Positions 1-8,041 of a stretch of 64,000 nt of DNA are shown in pieces. Position numbers and translations under genes: made by a program. Positions within the stretch are counted from its first letter, which is position 1. Each line of letters opens with the position of its first letter. The notes below the pieces were generated by a model. The model ran no database searches, had not been told where the DNA came from, and was given only the letters and a program-made list of their open reading frames with translations. The stretch comes from Thalassospira mesophila (GTDB lineage Bacteria; Pseudomonadota; Alphaproteobacteria; Rhodospirillales; Thalassospiraceae), in NCBI RefSeq assembly GCF_002115755.1, contig NZ_JFKA01000005.1, positions 62,001 to 126,000 of the forward strand. Reading direction: 5' to 3'.

Positions 1-1
1 C

Positions 2-751
2 AAGGTCGAAATAGACCGGCGCGTTCGCGAAGCCGGGACCATTTTGCAATTGACCGAATTGCTGGACCGCAAACCCCGGCAATTATCGGGCGGACAACGC
101 CAGCGTGTCGCAATGGGCCGGGCAATTGTACGTGAACCCAAGGTGTTTTTGTTTGATGAACCGCTGTCAAACCTGGATGCCAAACTGCGTGTCGATATGC
201 GCCTTGAAATCAAAAACCTGCAACAGCGCCTTGGCACCACATCGGTTTATGTCACCCATGATCAGGTTGAAGCCATGACGCTGGCGGATCGTCTGATTGT
301 GATGAATGGCGGGGTGGCCGAACAAATCGGCTCGCCGATCGACATTTATAACGCCCCGGCGACACAATTTGTCGCGGGTTTCATTGGCTCGCCATCCATG
401 AACTTCCTTTCCGGGCGGGTTTCAAACGATCGCAGCCATGTGGTGCTAACCGACGGTACCCGGCTTGCCCTTGATCATAATGTCGCGGAAAATCGTGACG
501 TGATTGTCGGCATTCGCCCGGAACATCTCTCCATTACCACCCCGACAAGCAGCAGCATTGCCGCCAAGGTGCGCATAACCGAAAGTCTGGGGGCAGAAAC
601 CCTTGTATATCTGACATTTGGCAGCAAGAACGAAGCCATTACCTTGCGAATGCAGGGTACCCATAAATATGCCGCTGGCGATGAATTAACGCTTTATTCA
701 AATCCGGCGCAAATCCATTTGTTCGATCAGGCCAGCGGTCGCCGGATCTGA
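2..751 (+). CDS. ABC transporter ATP-binding protein, MalK/UgpC type (5' end outside window)
   Basis: The reading frame is open from base 2, so the gene is cut by the left edge; Walker A lies outside. Visible in order: the LSGGQ signature, Walker B (VFLFDEP), the D-loop (SNLDAK) and the switch histidine (YVTHDQ). After the ATPase core comes a long C-terminal extension with a GIRPEHL motif, the TOBE/OB-fold regulatory domain of MalK/UgpC ATPases. This family energises import of sugars, polyols or glycerol-3-phosphate with two permeases and a binding protein; none is visible downstream, so the partners must lie to the left. An intrinsic terminator follows, making this the last gene of its operon. 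The substrate cannot be inferred from the fragment. Confidence 0.9.
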   Translation, partial: KVEIDRRVREAGTILQLTELLDRKPRQLSGGQRQRVAMGRAIVREPKVFLFDEPLSNLDAKLRVDMRLEIKNLQQRLGTTSVYVTHDQVEAMTLADRLIVMNGGVAEQIGSPIDIYNAPATQFVAGFIGSPSMNFLSGRVSNDRSHVVLTDGTRLALDHNVAENRDVIVGIRPEHLSITTPTSSSIAAKVRITESLGAETLVYLTFGSKNEAITLRMQGTHKYAAGDELTLYSNPAQIHLFDQASGRRI

Positions 752-783
752 TCGCACGCACCATATCTATCTGAAGCGATCAG

Positions 784-814
784 CCACCCGCCATCTGCGC
801 GGGTGGTTTTCTTT
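784..814 (+). terminator. Intrinsic terminator after the ABC ATPase gene
   Basis: A perfect 8-bp stem (CCACCCGC at 784-791, GCGGGTGG at 799-806) with a 7-nt loop is followed by a T-rich run TTTTCTTTT. It lies 33 bases after the stop codon. Confidence 0.85.
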
Positions 815-918
815 TGGGGGCGGCCTGATCGCTTTGGTTTGTCGCAAATGCGATTTTGTCCTTGTTTCTGCCATGGCGAAACGTTAGTTCCATGCTTAAG
901 CAAGACAGGAGAACGACA

Positions 919-1392
919 TTGAACGCCGATCAGAAAAACGCGCTTTATGCAGACGCCACCAAAGAACTGGCCAGCATTACCGAGGGCGAAACCAATGTGA
1001 CGGCATTGATGGCAACGGTAAGCTGCGTTCTGGCGGAAAAGTTCGACTATTATTTCTGGACCGGGTTCTATATCGTTGATCCAATCAAACAAAATGAATT
1101 GGTGGTTGGTCCGTATCAAGGGACACTTGGCTGTTTGCGCATTCCGTTTGGCCGTGGGGTTTGTGGCACCGTTGCCGCCACACAAAAAAGCTGTGTGGTT
1201 GACGACGTACATGCCTTTCCGGGGCATATTGCCTGTGATAGTCGTTCCAACTCGGAAGTCGTGGTGCCGGTGCTTGACCGGACCGGGGCATTGATTGCCG
1301 TTTTTGATGTCGACAGCGTTGAAACCGGGTCATTCGATGACATTGATAAAGCCGCGCTGGAAGCTATAATGGCGCAGGTTTTTGCGCGCTGA
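919..1392 (+). CDS. msrC: Free methionine-(R)-sulfoxide reductase (GAF domain, fRMsr)
   Basis: 157 residues, a single GAF domain. The family reduces free methionine-R-sulfoxide with thioredoxin and protects the cytoplasmic methionine pool from oxidants. The three conserved cysteines are present: Cys72 (GCLRIPFG), Cys82 (GVCG) and Cys106 in the hallmark PGHIACD stretch, which is diagnostic for fRMsr rather than a sensory GAF protein. I chose the TTG at 919 because AGGAG at 907-911 lies 7 bases upstream and the length fits the family; an in-frame ATG at 892 and an earlier start at 856 lack a good ribosome-binding site. It stands alone, between a terminator and ssb. Confidence 0.88.
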   Translation: MNADQKNALYADATKELASITEGETNVTALMATVSCVLAEKFDYYFWTGFYIVDPIKQNELVVGPYQGTLGCLRIPFGRGVCGTVAATQKSCVVDDVHAFPGHIACDSRSNSEVVVPVLDRTGALIAVFDVDSVETGSFDDIDKAALEAIMAQVFAR

Positions 1393-1461
1393 CCGCTTAT
1401 ATTTAATTCGCCGGTTCTGAAACGGAATCGCAAGCTAACAACGAACTTTGGAAGATAACCC

Positions 1462-2013
1462 ATGGCAGGCAGTGTCAATAAAGTCATTCTCGTTGGTAAT
1501 CTGGGCCGCGACCCGGAAATCCGTTTTACCCAGGCTGGCAAGAAAATTGCCAATTTCAGCATCGCGACCTCGGAACAATGGCGGGATCGCCAGTCCGGTG
1601 AACGTCGCGAACGCACCGAATGGCACCGGATTGTTGTTTTCAGCGAAGGCTTGGCCGACGTTGTCGAGCGCTTTGTTAAAAAAGGCAGCAAGCTTTACAT
1701 TGAAGGCGTTCTGCGCACCCGCAAATGGCAGGGGCAGGACGGCAAGGATAACTACACCACCGAAATCGTCCTTGAGGGCTTTAACAGCACCCTGACGATG
1801 CTTGACGGCCGTGGCGAAGGTGGCGGTGCCAGCGGCGGTGGCTCGTCGTCGGGTGGCGACTATGGCGGCGACAGCGGCAGCAGCGGCGGTTATGGCAATG
1901 ACGGCGGCAGCGATGCCGGGTGGGGCAACGCGTCACCGCGCAGCGGTGGCGGTGCGAGCGGCGGATCGGCACAGGGTGGCGCACCGGACCTCGATGACGA
2001 TATCCCGTTCTGA
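1462..2013 (+). CDS. ssb: Single-stranded DNA-binding protein
   Basis: 183 residues. The N-terminal OB fold (about 5-112) starts with the typical SVNKVILVGNLGRDPE stretch and contains TEWHRIVVF. A long Gly/Ser-rich linker (about 115-170) follows, then the acidic tip DDDIPF at the extreme C-terminus, which recruits replication and repair partners such as RecG, RecO, Pol III chi and exonuclease I. It coats single-stranded DNA as a tetramer. The gene has its own terminator downstream. No LexA-type box (GTTC-N7-GTTC) was seen just upstream, so SOS control is not supported. Confidence 0.97.
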   Translation: MAGSVNKVILVGNLGRDPEIRFTQAGKKIANFSIATSEQWRDRQSGERRERTEWHRIVVFSEGLADVVERFVKKGSKLYIEGVLRTRKWQGQDGKDNYTTEIVLEGFNSTLTMLDGRGEGGGASGGGSSSGGDYGGDSGSSGGYGNDGGSDAGWGNASPRSGGGASGGSAQGGAPDLDDDIPF

Positions 2014-2087
2014 TCCTTGAACCAATGATCCGTCGTGATTACCGGGCATAACAATGTCCGGCTCAGGGCCACGCATTATTGACAATG

Positions 2088-2127
2088 ACAAAGGCAGTGC
2101 CAGCGATGGGTGCTGCCTTTGTTTTTT
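2088..2127 (+). terminator. Intrinsic terminator after ssb
   Basis: A perfect 10-bp stem (ACAAAGGCAG at 2088-2097 with CTGCCTTTGT at 2113-2122) is followed by six T. It ends the ssb transcript. Confidence 0.88.
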
Positions 2128-2221
2128 AGCGTTGCAAATTTGATGATTGTTGATATGAAAATTTTAAAGGTTCAATTTTACTACGCAATCTGAAAAACAT
2201 CCCGGTTGAGGAGACGCATAT

Positions 2222-2695
2222 TTGATCGGTCCGATTTTTGGCAACCCGGAACCGGGCAAGGCATATGACATTCAAGATTGCGCCTATGCCGTTATTCCCG
2301 ACGGAAAAGGCATGCTTGGCGTTGTGAAAACCCCAAAGGGAATTATGCTGGTCGGGGGCGGGGTTGAACGCGGGGAAACCGGGCAGGGTGCGCTTTGCCG
2401 TGAAGCCATTGAAGAAACCGGCTGTCCTGTCAAAATTGTCTCGCGCCTCGGCATTGCGACGCAATATGTCAATAATCGCACCAAAAACAAATACCGCCTG
2501 AAACGGGCCGTTTTTTTCATTGCCGAAATTCAACACCAAACCACAGCGCCCATTGACCTGGACCATGAATTTATGTGGATGCCTGCCCTCAAGGTCGTCG
2601 ACAGCCTTGTTCGGCCCTTTCATCGCTGGGCCGCGCAGCACAGTCTTGAAATTGCCATTCGCAAAAGCGGTATCATGGACGATTTTAATTATTGA
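2222..2695 (+). CDS. NUDIX hydrolase
   Basis: 157 residues with a canonical Nudix box at about 45-68: GG..ERGE, then REAIEETG with the metal-binding glutamates intact. The family hydrolyses nucleoside diphosphates linked to another moiety; the exact substrate cannot be read from sequence. The start is TTG at 2222, supported by GAGGAG at 2208-2213, 8 bases upstream; no ATG gives a full-length domain. It is a single-gene unit between the ssb terminator and a convergent Nudix fusion gene. It is one of three Nudix genes within about 4.4 kb. Confidence 0.82.
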   Translation: MIGPIFGNPEPGKAYDIQDCAYAVIPDGKGMLGVVKTPKGIMLVGGGVERGETGQGALCREAIEETGCPVKIVSRLGIATQYVNNRTKNKYRLKRAVFFIAEIQHQTTAPIDLDHEFMWMPALKVVDSLVRPFHRWAAQHSLEIAIRKSGIMDDFNY

Positions 2696-2764
2696 GCGCG
2701 GGGCTGATCCGGGAATTCTGCCCGTTTTTGTATCGGAATGCGCTCCGGCGAGACGATGCTTTCG

Positions 2765-3751
2765 TTATGATTTCGTGTCGAGCGTTTCGGGCTGAATTTT
2801 AAATCCCCGCAAGACCTTGCGCAGGCCTTCTTCTTTTACGGTTTCAATTGCCTGTGCCAATGACACCCATTTGCGGCCGCGATGGGATTCCTCCCATTCG
2901 TGATCGGGCAATAATTGCTCGACCTGCATGGCAAAAACCTCGACAGAACACCGCGCCCCCCATTTCAGATAATGGTACTTGCCCACCGGTGGCTCCAGCG
3001 TTTTGCCCAAGCACCCGGCTTCTTCGCGCGCCTCTTTGGCCGCACTTTCAACAGCGGTTAACCCCGGGTCAATTGCGCCTTTGGGAATAACATAATGTTT
3101 GCCGCCGCTCGACAGGGTCATCAATATTTCAATATCGCCGTCTTTGCCAAAGCGAAACGGGATCACCGACGACTGGTGATAAAAATAGGCCGGGCGTTTC
3201 CGCTTTTCCTTGCCGTCCAGATCAGGCCACGGAAAATCCTGCGCAACCGATGCAGCATCCACCAGGTGAAGAATGCGCCCGGCGGCGGGGGAAATATCCG
3301 CCCAGTCCCCGGTAATCTCGATCATAACCATCGATGCCGGCTTTAACGTCGGGAACAGGCGCTTTTTTCGCATGTCGGCCCCGGCCAGCAGGGCAGGAAG
3401 TTCACTAATGCCGGGGTTATGACCCACAATCAGCACATGTTTTGCATCGTCATCAAGCGCGGCAATCGCGGCAAACAACGTGGCCGCGGGTGCATTGTAA
3501 AAATCGGCATTGGTGGTGATGTCGGGCTTGATACCAGGATACAGCGTTTTATGCAGTTTTTGGGCAGAATGAAGGGTGCGTTCCGCCGGAGATGCAATAA
3601 TCCGGTCCGGATGAAGCCCTTTTTTATGAAGAAACGCCCCGATGCGCTGAACGTTAAGTTTGCCTTCTTCGGTAAGTGGACGGCAAAAATCGCCCCGTGC
3701 ATCATAGGTGACGGTTTCACCGTGCCGCAATAGGGTGATCAAACGTTTCAT
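2765..3751 (-). CDS. SixA-like histidine phosphatase fused to a NUDIX hydrolase
   Basis: 328 residues, two enzyme domains. Residues 1-165 form a histidine-phosphatase (RHG) domain: R9-H10-G11-E12 at the start, a second catalytic His111 in GHNPG, and SPAERT near residue 54, like SixA phosphohistidine phosphatase. Residues about 190-318 form a Nudix domain with IPKG and KEAREEAG; the glutamates of the REUxEE core are present (E240, E243, E244), but the usual Arg is Lys239 and the first box Glu is Leu231. Fusions of these domains are known in MutT1-type proteins, with Nudix first; here the order is reversed. Likely role: phosphohydrolase acting on nucleotides or inositol-like polyphosphates (inference). 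AAGG lies just before the ATG. Confidence 0.85.
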   Translation of the reverse strand: MKRLITLLRHGETVTYDARGDFCRPLTEEGKLNVQRIGAFLHKKGLHPDRIIASPAERTLHSAQKLHKTLYPGIKPDITTNADFYNAPAATLFAAIAALDDDAKHVLIVGHNPGISELPALLAGADMRKKRLFPTLKPASMVMIEITGDWADISPAAGRILHLVDAASVAQDFPWPDLDGKEKRKRPAYFYHQSSVIPFRFGKDGDIEILMTLSSGGKHYVIPKGAIDPGLTAVESAAKEAREEAGCLGKTLEPPVGKYHYLKWGARCSVEVFAMQVEQLLPDHEWEESHRGRKWVSLAQAIETVKEEGLRKVLRGFKIQPETLDTKS

Positions 3752-4012
3752 TCAGGCAACCTTGAAAAATAAAAAACACATCCCCGCATAAAGACGACGC
3801 CGGGATGCCGGGGTGTTCAAATGATATGGTTATAAAAAATCGGGTTAAAATGCCCTTGGTATCGGGGAAGGAAAGTTTTGCGACCGAGGCACCCGTGAAA
3901 GGCGCCGTATTGCATATATCTATCCCATAATCCATGAAATATTTGTGACCGTGCATTGCAGGGTCATCCCCGGGCCAGTCAGGACACGGTTGCTCGCATC
4001 AGAAATTCGCCG

Positions 4013-4699
4013 TTAACCGCCACAGCATTTCTTGTACTTTCTTCCTGATCCGCACGGGCAGGGATCATTGCGCCCCACCGTCGGCGTTGTGATCGTTTTG
4101 CCTGCCAATGATGCCTCAGGCACAGGGGATGCAGGTTGCGTTATTGTCGCGTCATTTAGCGACGGAGCCGATCTTGTGCTCTGTAATGGATTAACGCCGT
4201 CAATATACAGCCATTTGCCATTTTTGCGCAAAAACCGCGATTTTTCATGCTGGAAGCCAGCCTGACCATTTTCGATAAAGCGGGCGATAAACTCCACATA
4301 GCCAACATTGTCTGTTGCGCTGCCCGCATCGGTTCGAACAATTTCAAGGCTGGTCCATCGTGTTTGCTGCCGTGCGATGTCATCGAAGTTATAAGTGGCG
4401 GCCTTTTCGGCGGGCACAGTGTGCGCCAGGTAATGCCCAAGCCCCAAGGCGAAAGCACTGTAACGTGATCGCATCAATTGTTCGGCTGTGGCCGGTAGTT
4501 GGGCATTGTCATGGAATGGCTTGCAGCACTGGCCATAGGGCCGTTCTGTGCCGCACGGGCAGGCGGACACAATGGATGATACTGGCGGGATGATGCGCGG
4601 CATAAGGGGGCCAAAATCCGAATTATGGGCTGCAGAACATGCAGAAAAACCATGGAGCCGCCAAGGCTTCACAGCGTTGTGAACATAGAGTGATTGCAC
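4013..4699 (-). CDS. YchJ family (UPF0225) protein with C-terminal SEC-C zinc motif
   Basis: The open frame encodes 228 residues. An N-terminal CPCG....YGQCC motif and the central YchJ NTF2-like domain ([17 protein letters not shown]-type region) are followed by a C-terminal SEC-C motif, [17 protein letters not shown], which binds zinc. Family function is unknown; the SEC-C motif resembles the one in SecA and may mediate protein contacts. The maximal start is GTG at 4699, but an ATG at 4603 (MPRII) begins 15 residues before the first zinc motif and is a credible alternative; neither has a clear ribosome-binding site. Monocistronic on the minus strand, divergent from rpoH. Confidence 0.85.
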   Translation of the reverse strand: MQSLYVHNAVKPWRLHGFSACSAAHNSDFGPLMPRIIPPVSSIVSACPCGTERPYGQCCKPFHDNAQLPATAEQLMRSRYSAFALGLGHYLAHTVPAEKAATYNFDDIARQQTRWTSLEIVRTDAGSATDNVGYVEFIARFIENGQAGFQHEKSRFLRKNGKWLYIDGVNPLQSTRSAPSLNDATITQPASPVPEASLAGKTITTPTVGRNDPCPCGSGRKYKKCCGG

Positions 4700-5186
4700 G
4701 ATAAAGCAAATTGCCTTTTTTTAGCCTTATATCGTTTCTACCGTGACGATGCGGGAAAAATTAATACCCGACTACTTCAGTTGGGTATGATTGATAAAAT
4801 CTTGATATACTGCCGGAATACACAAGTCATGATCTGCTTTTTTATCTTGACGGAATTACTCAGGATTAGATATATTAGCTTTAAAGCGGGTGGGGGCCCA
4901 TTAGGCACCGCCGGATTTTAGTCCGGCCAAGGTTTGGCGGACGTAATGTCGATTTGCTTCAAAGTAAGGATGAGACACATCATGAACACCCAGTTTTACC
5001 TCAGGCGTCCTCTTCCATAGGCCACATTCGGAATGGCCACTTGCACACCCCGTGCTATTGCAGCCGTTCCTGCCTGTGAAGTGTTTCAATCAAACATGAT
5101 TGGGAGTGCGCACGCTTTAATACCGGAATTGACGCGTACAGATACGACAATACCGGTTTGCGTCGGCCTCTCAGGAGGATAAGACC
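4700..5186. other. 487-base intergenic region upstream of rpoH
   Basis: No convincing gene. Two short open frames (4694-4921 plus, 4901-5089 minus) have no recognisable domain and look random. It holds a sigma-70-like promoter candidate at 4847-4876 and a small perfect hairpin, GCCGGA/TCCGGC, near 4909-4926. It is long for an intergenic gap here, so a long rpoH leader or a small RNA is possible. Confidence 0.5.
4847..4876 (+). promoter_or_regulatory. Candidate sigma-70 promoter upstream of rpoH
   Basis: TTGACG (4847-4852), an 18-base spacer, then TATATT (4871-4876). If real, the rpoH leader would be about 300 bases, long enough for RNA-based control. Motif match only. Confidence 0.35.
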
Positions 5187-6056
5187 ATGAGCTCTATCAA
5201 ATTACCTGCCGTCCCCCAGGATGACGGCTTTTCAGGGTATCTTCGCCAGGTATGGAAATTCCCGATGCTGACGGCAGACGAGGAATATATGCTGGCCCGG
5301 CGTTATGTCGAACATGAAGACACCGATGCCGCCCACAAAATGGTCACCAGCCATTTGCGCCTTGTTGCCAAAATCGCCTTCGGGTATCGCGGCTATGGCC
5401 TGCCGATAACTGATCTGGTGGCAGAAGGTAACACTGGCCTGATGCGCGCAGTGCAAAAGTTTGACCCCGAACGGGGCTTCCGCCTGTCGACTTATGCGAT
5501 GTGGTGGATCCGTGCTGCTGTAACGGAATACATCCTGCACAGCTGGTCGATGGTCAAACTTGGTACCATGGCCGCCCAGAAGAAACTTTTCTTCAGCCTG
5601 CGTAAGGCCAAGAAACAGCTAAACATCTATGACAACGGTGAATTGACCCCGGAACAAGCCGGGCAGGTTGCCGAGCGTCTGGGCGTGACCGAGAAGGAAG
5701 CGCTTGATATGAACCGTCGTCTGGCGGCGCGTGATTTCTCTCTCAACACGCCGATGCCAAAAGACGAAGGCATGGAATATCTTGATACGCTTGCGTCGGA
5801 CTCACCGTCTCCAGAAGCGCTGGTGGCAGATTCCGAAGAAAAAAGCCTGCATAATGGCATGTTGAAAAACGCACTGGGCGAATTGCCAGACCGCGAACGT
5901 GAAATCATTCTGGCCCGTTTCCTTAGCGACGATCCGATCACGCTGGAAAAGCTGGGCGAACGATTTGGGGTTAGCCGCGAACGTGTTCGTCAGCTTGAAG
6001 CCCGTGCTTTCAAGAAGTTACAGGAATCTGTTCTGACACAACATCAGGCTGCCTAA
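5187..6056 (+). CDS. rpoH: RNA polymerase heat-shock sigma factor (sigma-32)
   Basis: 289 residues, the size of RpoH. It has sigma region 2 (HLRLVAKIAFGYRGYGL, then LVAEGNTGLMRAVQKFDP and STYAMWWIRAA), the RpoH-specific box QKKLFFSLRKAKKQ after region 2.4, and region 4 with a helix-turn-helix (TLEKLGERFGVSRERVRQ). The AGGAGG at 5172-5177 gives a strong start. It directs transcription of chaperone and protease genes on heat or misfolding stress. Alphaproteobacteria often carry several rpoH copies; this window does not show whether this is the only one. It is monocistronic with a clear terminator. Confidence 0.95.
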   Translation: MSSIKLPAVPQDDGFSGYLRQVWKFPMLTADEEYMLARRYVEHEDTDAAHKMVTSHLRLVAKIAFGYRGYGLPITDLVAEGNTGLMRAVQKFDPERGFRLSTYAMWWIRAAVTEYILHSWSMVKLGTMAAQKKLFFSLRKAKKQLNIYDNGELTPEQAGQVAERLGVTEKEALDMNRRLAARDFSLNTPMPKDEGMEYLDTLASDSPSPEALVADSEEKSLHNGMLKNALGELPDREREIILARFLSDDPITLEKLGERFGVSRERVRQLEARAFKKLQESVLTQHQAA

Positions 6057-6092
6057 CGGCAAAATCTATCGTCTGATTATCAGACACATATC

Positions 6093-6122
6093 AAGGGTGG
6101 CATTTCGGTGCCGCCCTTTTTT
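6093..6122 (+). terminator. Intrinsic terminator after rpoH
   Basis: Stem AAGGGTGGCA (6093-6102) with TGCCGCCCTT (6109-6118), 10 bp with one G-U pair and a 6-nt loop, followed by six T (6117-6122). Confidence 0.85.
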
Positions 6123-6155
6123 AGTGCGCTATGTTTGATTACCCTTGGCCGATAC

Positions 6156-6608
6156 TCAAGAATTTCGCTGTTGTTGCGATGTTTTAATAACCTCGATGGT
6201 TTTGGCCCATAAACCATATGGCTCAAGGTTGTCCGGGTCCGCCCAAATGGCGGCATCAGCGTCATCTCCGGGGACGGGGTCCGTGCTGTGTGGGGTGGCA
6301 TCGGCACTGAAATCAAGCAGGGTATAATGATAACGCGGCGCGTCCGCGGCATCGCCGGGAACGATCAGATCAACAATTTCAAGGAAACGGATATTTTCAA
6401 TCTGTATCGATGTTTCTTCAAACACTTCGCGGATCAGGCTTTCAATGACGGTTTCGCCCAATTCCTGGGCACCGCCCGGCAGGCTCCATTCCCCGGCCTT
6501 GGGCGGCTTGCCACGGCGGATTAGTAAAACTTTGCCGTCACGCCACACCACCGCACCAACGCCAATGATCGGGCGGGCGGGGTTTTGCCGACCTGCTTTA
6601 TCTGTCAT
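6156..6608 (-). CDS. NUDIX hydrolase, ADP-ribose pyrophosphatase type
   Basis: 150 residues. A standard Nudix box spans about 45-67 (GGAQELGET...REVFEET), preceded by the VLLIRRGKPPKAGEWSLPGG stretch common in ADP-ribose/NADH-type Nudix enzymes. The substrate is not determined by sequence alone. The ATG (6606-6608) follows directly after the stop codon of the small gene upstream (TAAATG), so the two are translationally coupled. Convergent with rpoH. Confidence 0.85.
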   Translation of the reverse strand: MTDKAGRQNPARPIIGVGAVVWRDGKVLLIRRGKPPKAGEWSLPGGAQELGETVIESLIREVFEETSIQIENIRFLEIVDLIVPGDAADAPRYHYTLLDFSADATPHSTDPVPGDDADAAIWADPDNLEPYGLWAKTIEVIKTSQQQRNS

Positions 6609-6881
6609 TTAGTTTGCACCATCATCTTTATCGTCATGGTCTATATCCGGATCTGGCAAATCACTTACCATTTTCCCGGTCATTTCGTGCGCCTGAATAA
6701 CCGTGCGGCCCAGAAACTGTTCGTCTGACTGCGGGCGCAACGACATGACAAAATCGGTGGCTGGCGCAGTGTTGGCGGCAAACTGCCGGGCCGCATCATA
6801 ATCTTCGGCCCGAATGATGGCGGTACTGATGCGAGCAGCACCGTTATCGTCGTAAATATATTCAACAATCCAGACCTGCAA
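6609..6881 (-). CDS. Small hypothetical acidic protein coupled to the Nudix gene
   Basis: About 90 residues, not recognised. The open frame extends up to 6926, but a TTG at 6881 has GGAG 5 bases upstream and starts at QVWIVEYIYDDNG, a plausible beta-strand start; this start is preferred. The middle has an alternating alpha/beta character and the last 20 residues are very acidic (PDPDIDHDDKDDG). There is no signal peptide or membrane segment. Its stop abuts the Nudix ATG, so a shared role is likely but unknown. Confidence 0.6.
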   Translation of the reverse strand: MQVWIVEYIYDDNGAARISTAIIRAEDYDAARQFAANTAPATDFVMSLRPQSDEQFLGRTVIQAHEMTGKMVSDLPDPDIDHDDKDDGAN

Positions 6882-7079
6882 AACGGCTCCAATTCGTTGG
6901 CTATGGTTTGTTTGGTTGCGCTGCAAAAGCGCTTGCTGCTATCACTGTTCTAAATATGCAGGCTGCGCCCAGCGTAATATTCGGGGAACGACTGTCGCAG
7001 CATCGCCATATTTTTTCGGGCAAACTTTAAAGACATATTTGCAGTGTGTTAACGCACTACAACCTATCAAAGGTGATAA

Positions 7080-7949
7080 ATGAACGCCAAGCGTGATGAT
7101 GCTCCCGATACCAATAAACCGTTACCAACCCCACCGATACCGTCTTTAGGTGTTGTTGCCCGGTTGCGAACGTACTTTTTGACGGGGGTTCTGGTTAGTG
7201 CGCCGCTGGCAATAACCTTTGGCCTGGCCTGGTGGTTTATCGAGTTTGTCGATGGGTCGGTCATGCCGCTCATTCCGGCACAATATAATCCCGAAATATA
7301 TCTGCCCGAGGCGTATCAAAGTTACGGCATTCCCGGCTTTGGCCTGCTGGTCATCGTCATTGCGATTACGCTGGTGGGCTGGCTAACCACCAACTTTGCC
7401 GGACGCGCGCTGATCAAGATTTACGAGCGTGTTCTCGGTCGCATTCCTGCTGTGCGCAGCATCTACGGGGCGATCAAGCAAATCCTTGAGACCGTGCTGG
7501 CAAACCAGTCAAACGCGTTTCGTCAGGCTGTATTGATCGAATATCCGCGTCGCGGCATGTGGGCGATTGGCTTTATCACCGGTGAAACCAAGGGCGAAGT
7601 CCAGCATCTGACCGAAGATCAGGTCATTAATGTATTTTTGCCAACCACACCAAACCCGACATCGGGTTTCTTGCTGTTCGTGCCCAAACGCGATGTGGTC
7701 GTGCTTGATATGACGGTGGAAGAAGCCATAAAAATGGTGATGTCGGGCGGTATCGTCACCCCGGTGGATCGCCGCCCCAAGGACCTGCAAGATAAACCCG
7801 TTGTCTCGGCCAAAACCTATGAAAATGTCGATTTGCTGCGCGAAAAAGAAAACATCCCCGTACTTGTGACGCGCCCCGGCACGGACGCAGAGCCCTCAGG
7901 CAATGCCAGTACGGCCAGCAGCCAAAACGACAAAACTGAAAACGCATAA
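7080..7949 (+). CDS. DUF502 family membrane protein
   Basis: 289 residues. Two hydrophobic segments are clear: about 33-55 (FLTGVLVSAPLAITFGLAWW) and about 95-115 (GLLVIVIAITLVGWL). The conserved DUF502 block follows: IPAVRSIYGAIKQ, then FLPTTPNPTSGFL and VPKRDVVVLDMTVEEA. Function of the family is not established; it is widespread in Proteobacteria and in plants (LCV-like proteins). The ATG at 7080 has AGGTGAT just upstream. Monocistronic, convergent with recG across a bidirectional terminator. Confidence 0.85.
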   Translation: MNAKRDDAPDTNKPLPTPPIPSLGVVARLRTYFLTGVLVSAPLAITFGLAWWFIEFVDGSVMPLIPAQYNPEIYLPEAYQSYGIPGFGLLVIVIAITLVGWLTTNFAGRALIKIYERVLGRIPAVRSIYGAIKQILETVLANQSNAFRQAVLIEYPRRGMWAIGFITGETKGEVQHLTEDQVINVFLPTTPNPTSGFLLFVPKRDVVVLDMTVEEAIKMVMSGGIVTPVDRRPKDLQDKPVVSAKTYENVDLLREKENIPVLVTRPGTDAEPSGNASTASSQNDKTENA

Positions 7950-7978
7950 AGCGATGTGATCCATAAAGCACACGCAAA

Positions 7979-8022
7979 AAAACAGGGCAGGGACATGATG
8001 CGTCCCGCCCTGTTTTTGTTTT
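7979..8022. terminator. Bidirectional intrinsic terminator between DUF502 gene and recG
   Basis: AAACAGGGC (7980-7988) pairs with GCCCTGTTT (8007-8015); an inner GGGAC/GTCCC stem continues the helix. A-rich on the left and T-rich on the right, so it can serve both the plus-strand gene and recG on the minus strand. Confidence 0.88.
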
Positions 8023-8041
8023 AGCGACATGGCGTAATTTG

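Noticed and set aside
1393-1461. LexA box upstream of ssb
   Set aside because: GTTCTGAAACGGAATC is not a GTTC-N7-GTTC match.
3717-3956. 79-codon minus-strand frame before the SixA-Nudix gene
   Set aside because: It overlaps the true start in another frame, with no ribosome-binding site or recognisable motif.
4694-4921. 75-codon frame upstream of rpoH
   Set aside because: No domain or Shine-Dalgarno; starts within the YchJ start region. Kept as intergenic.
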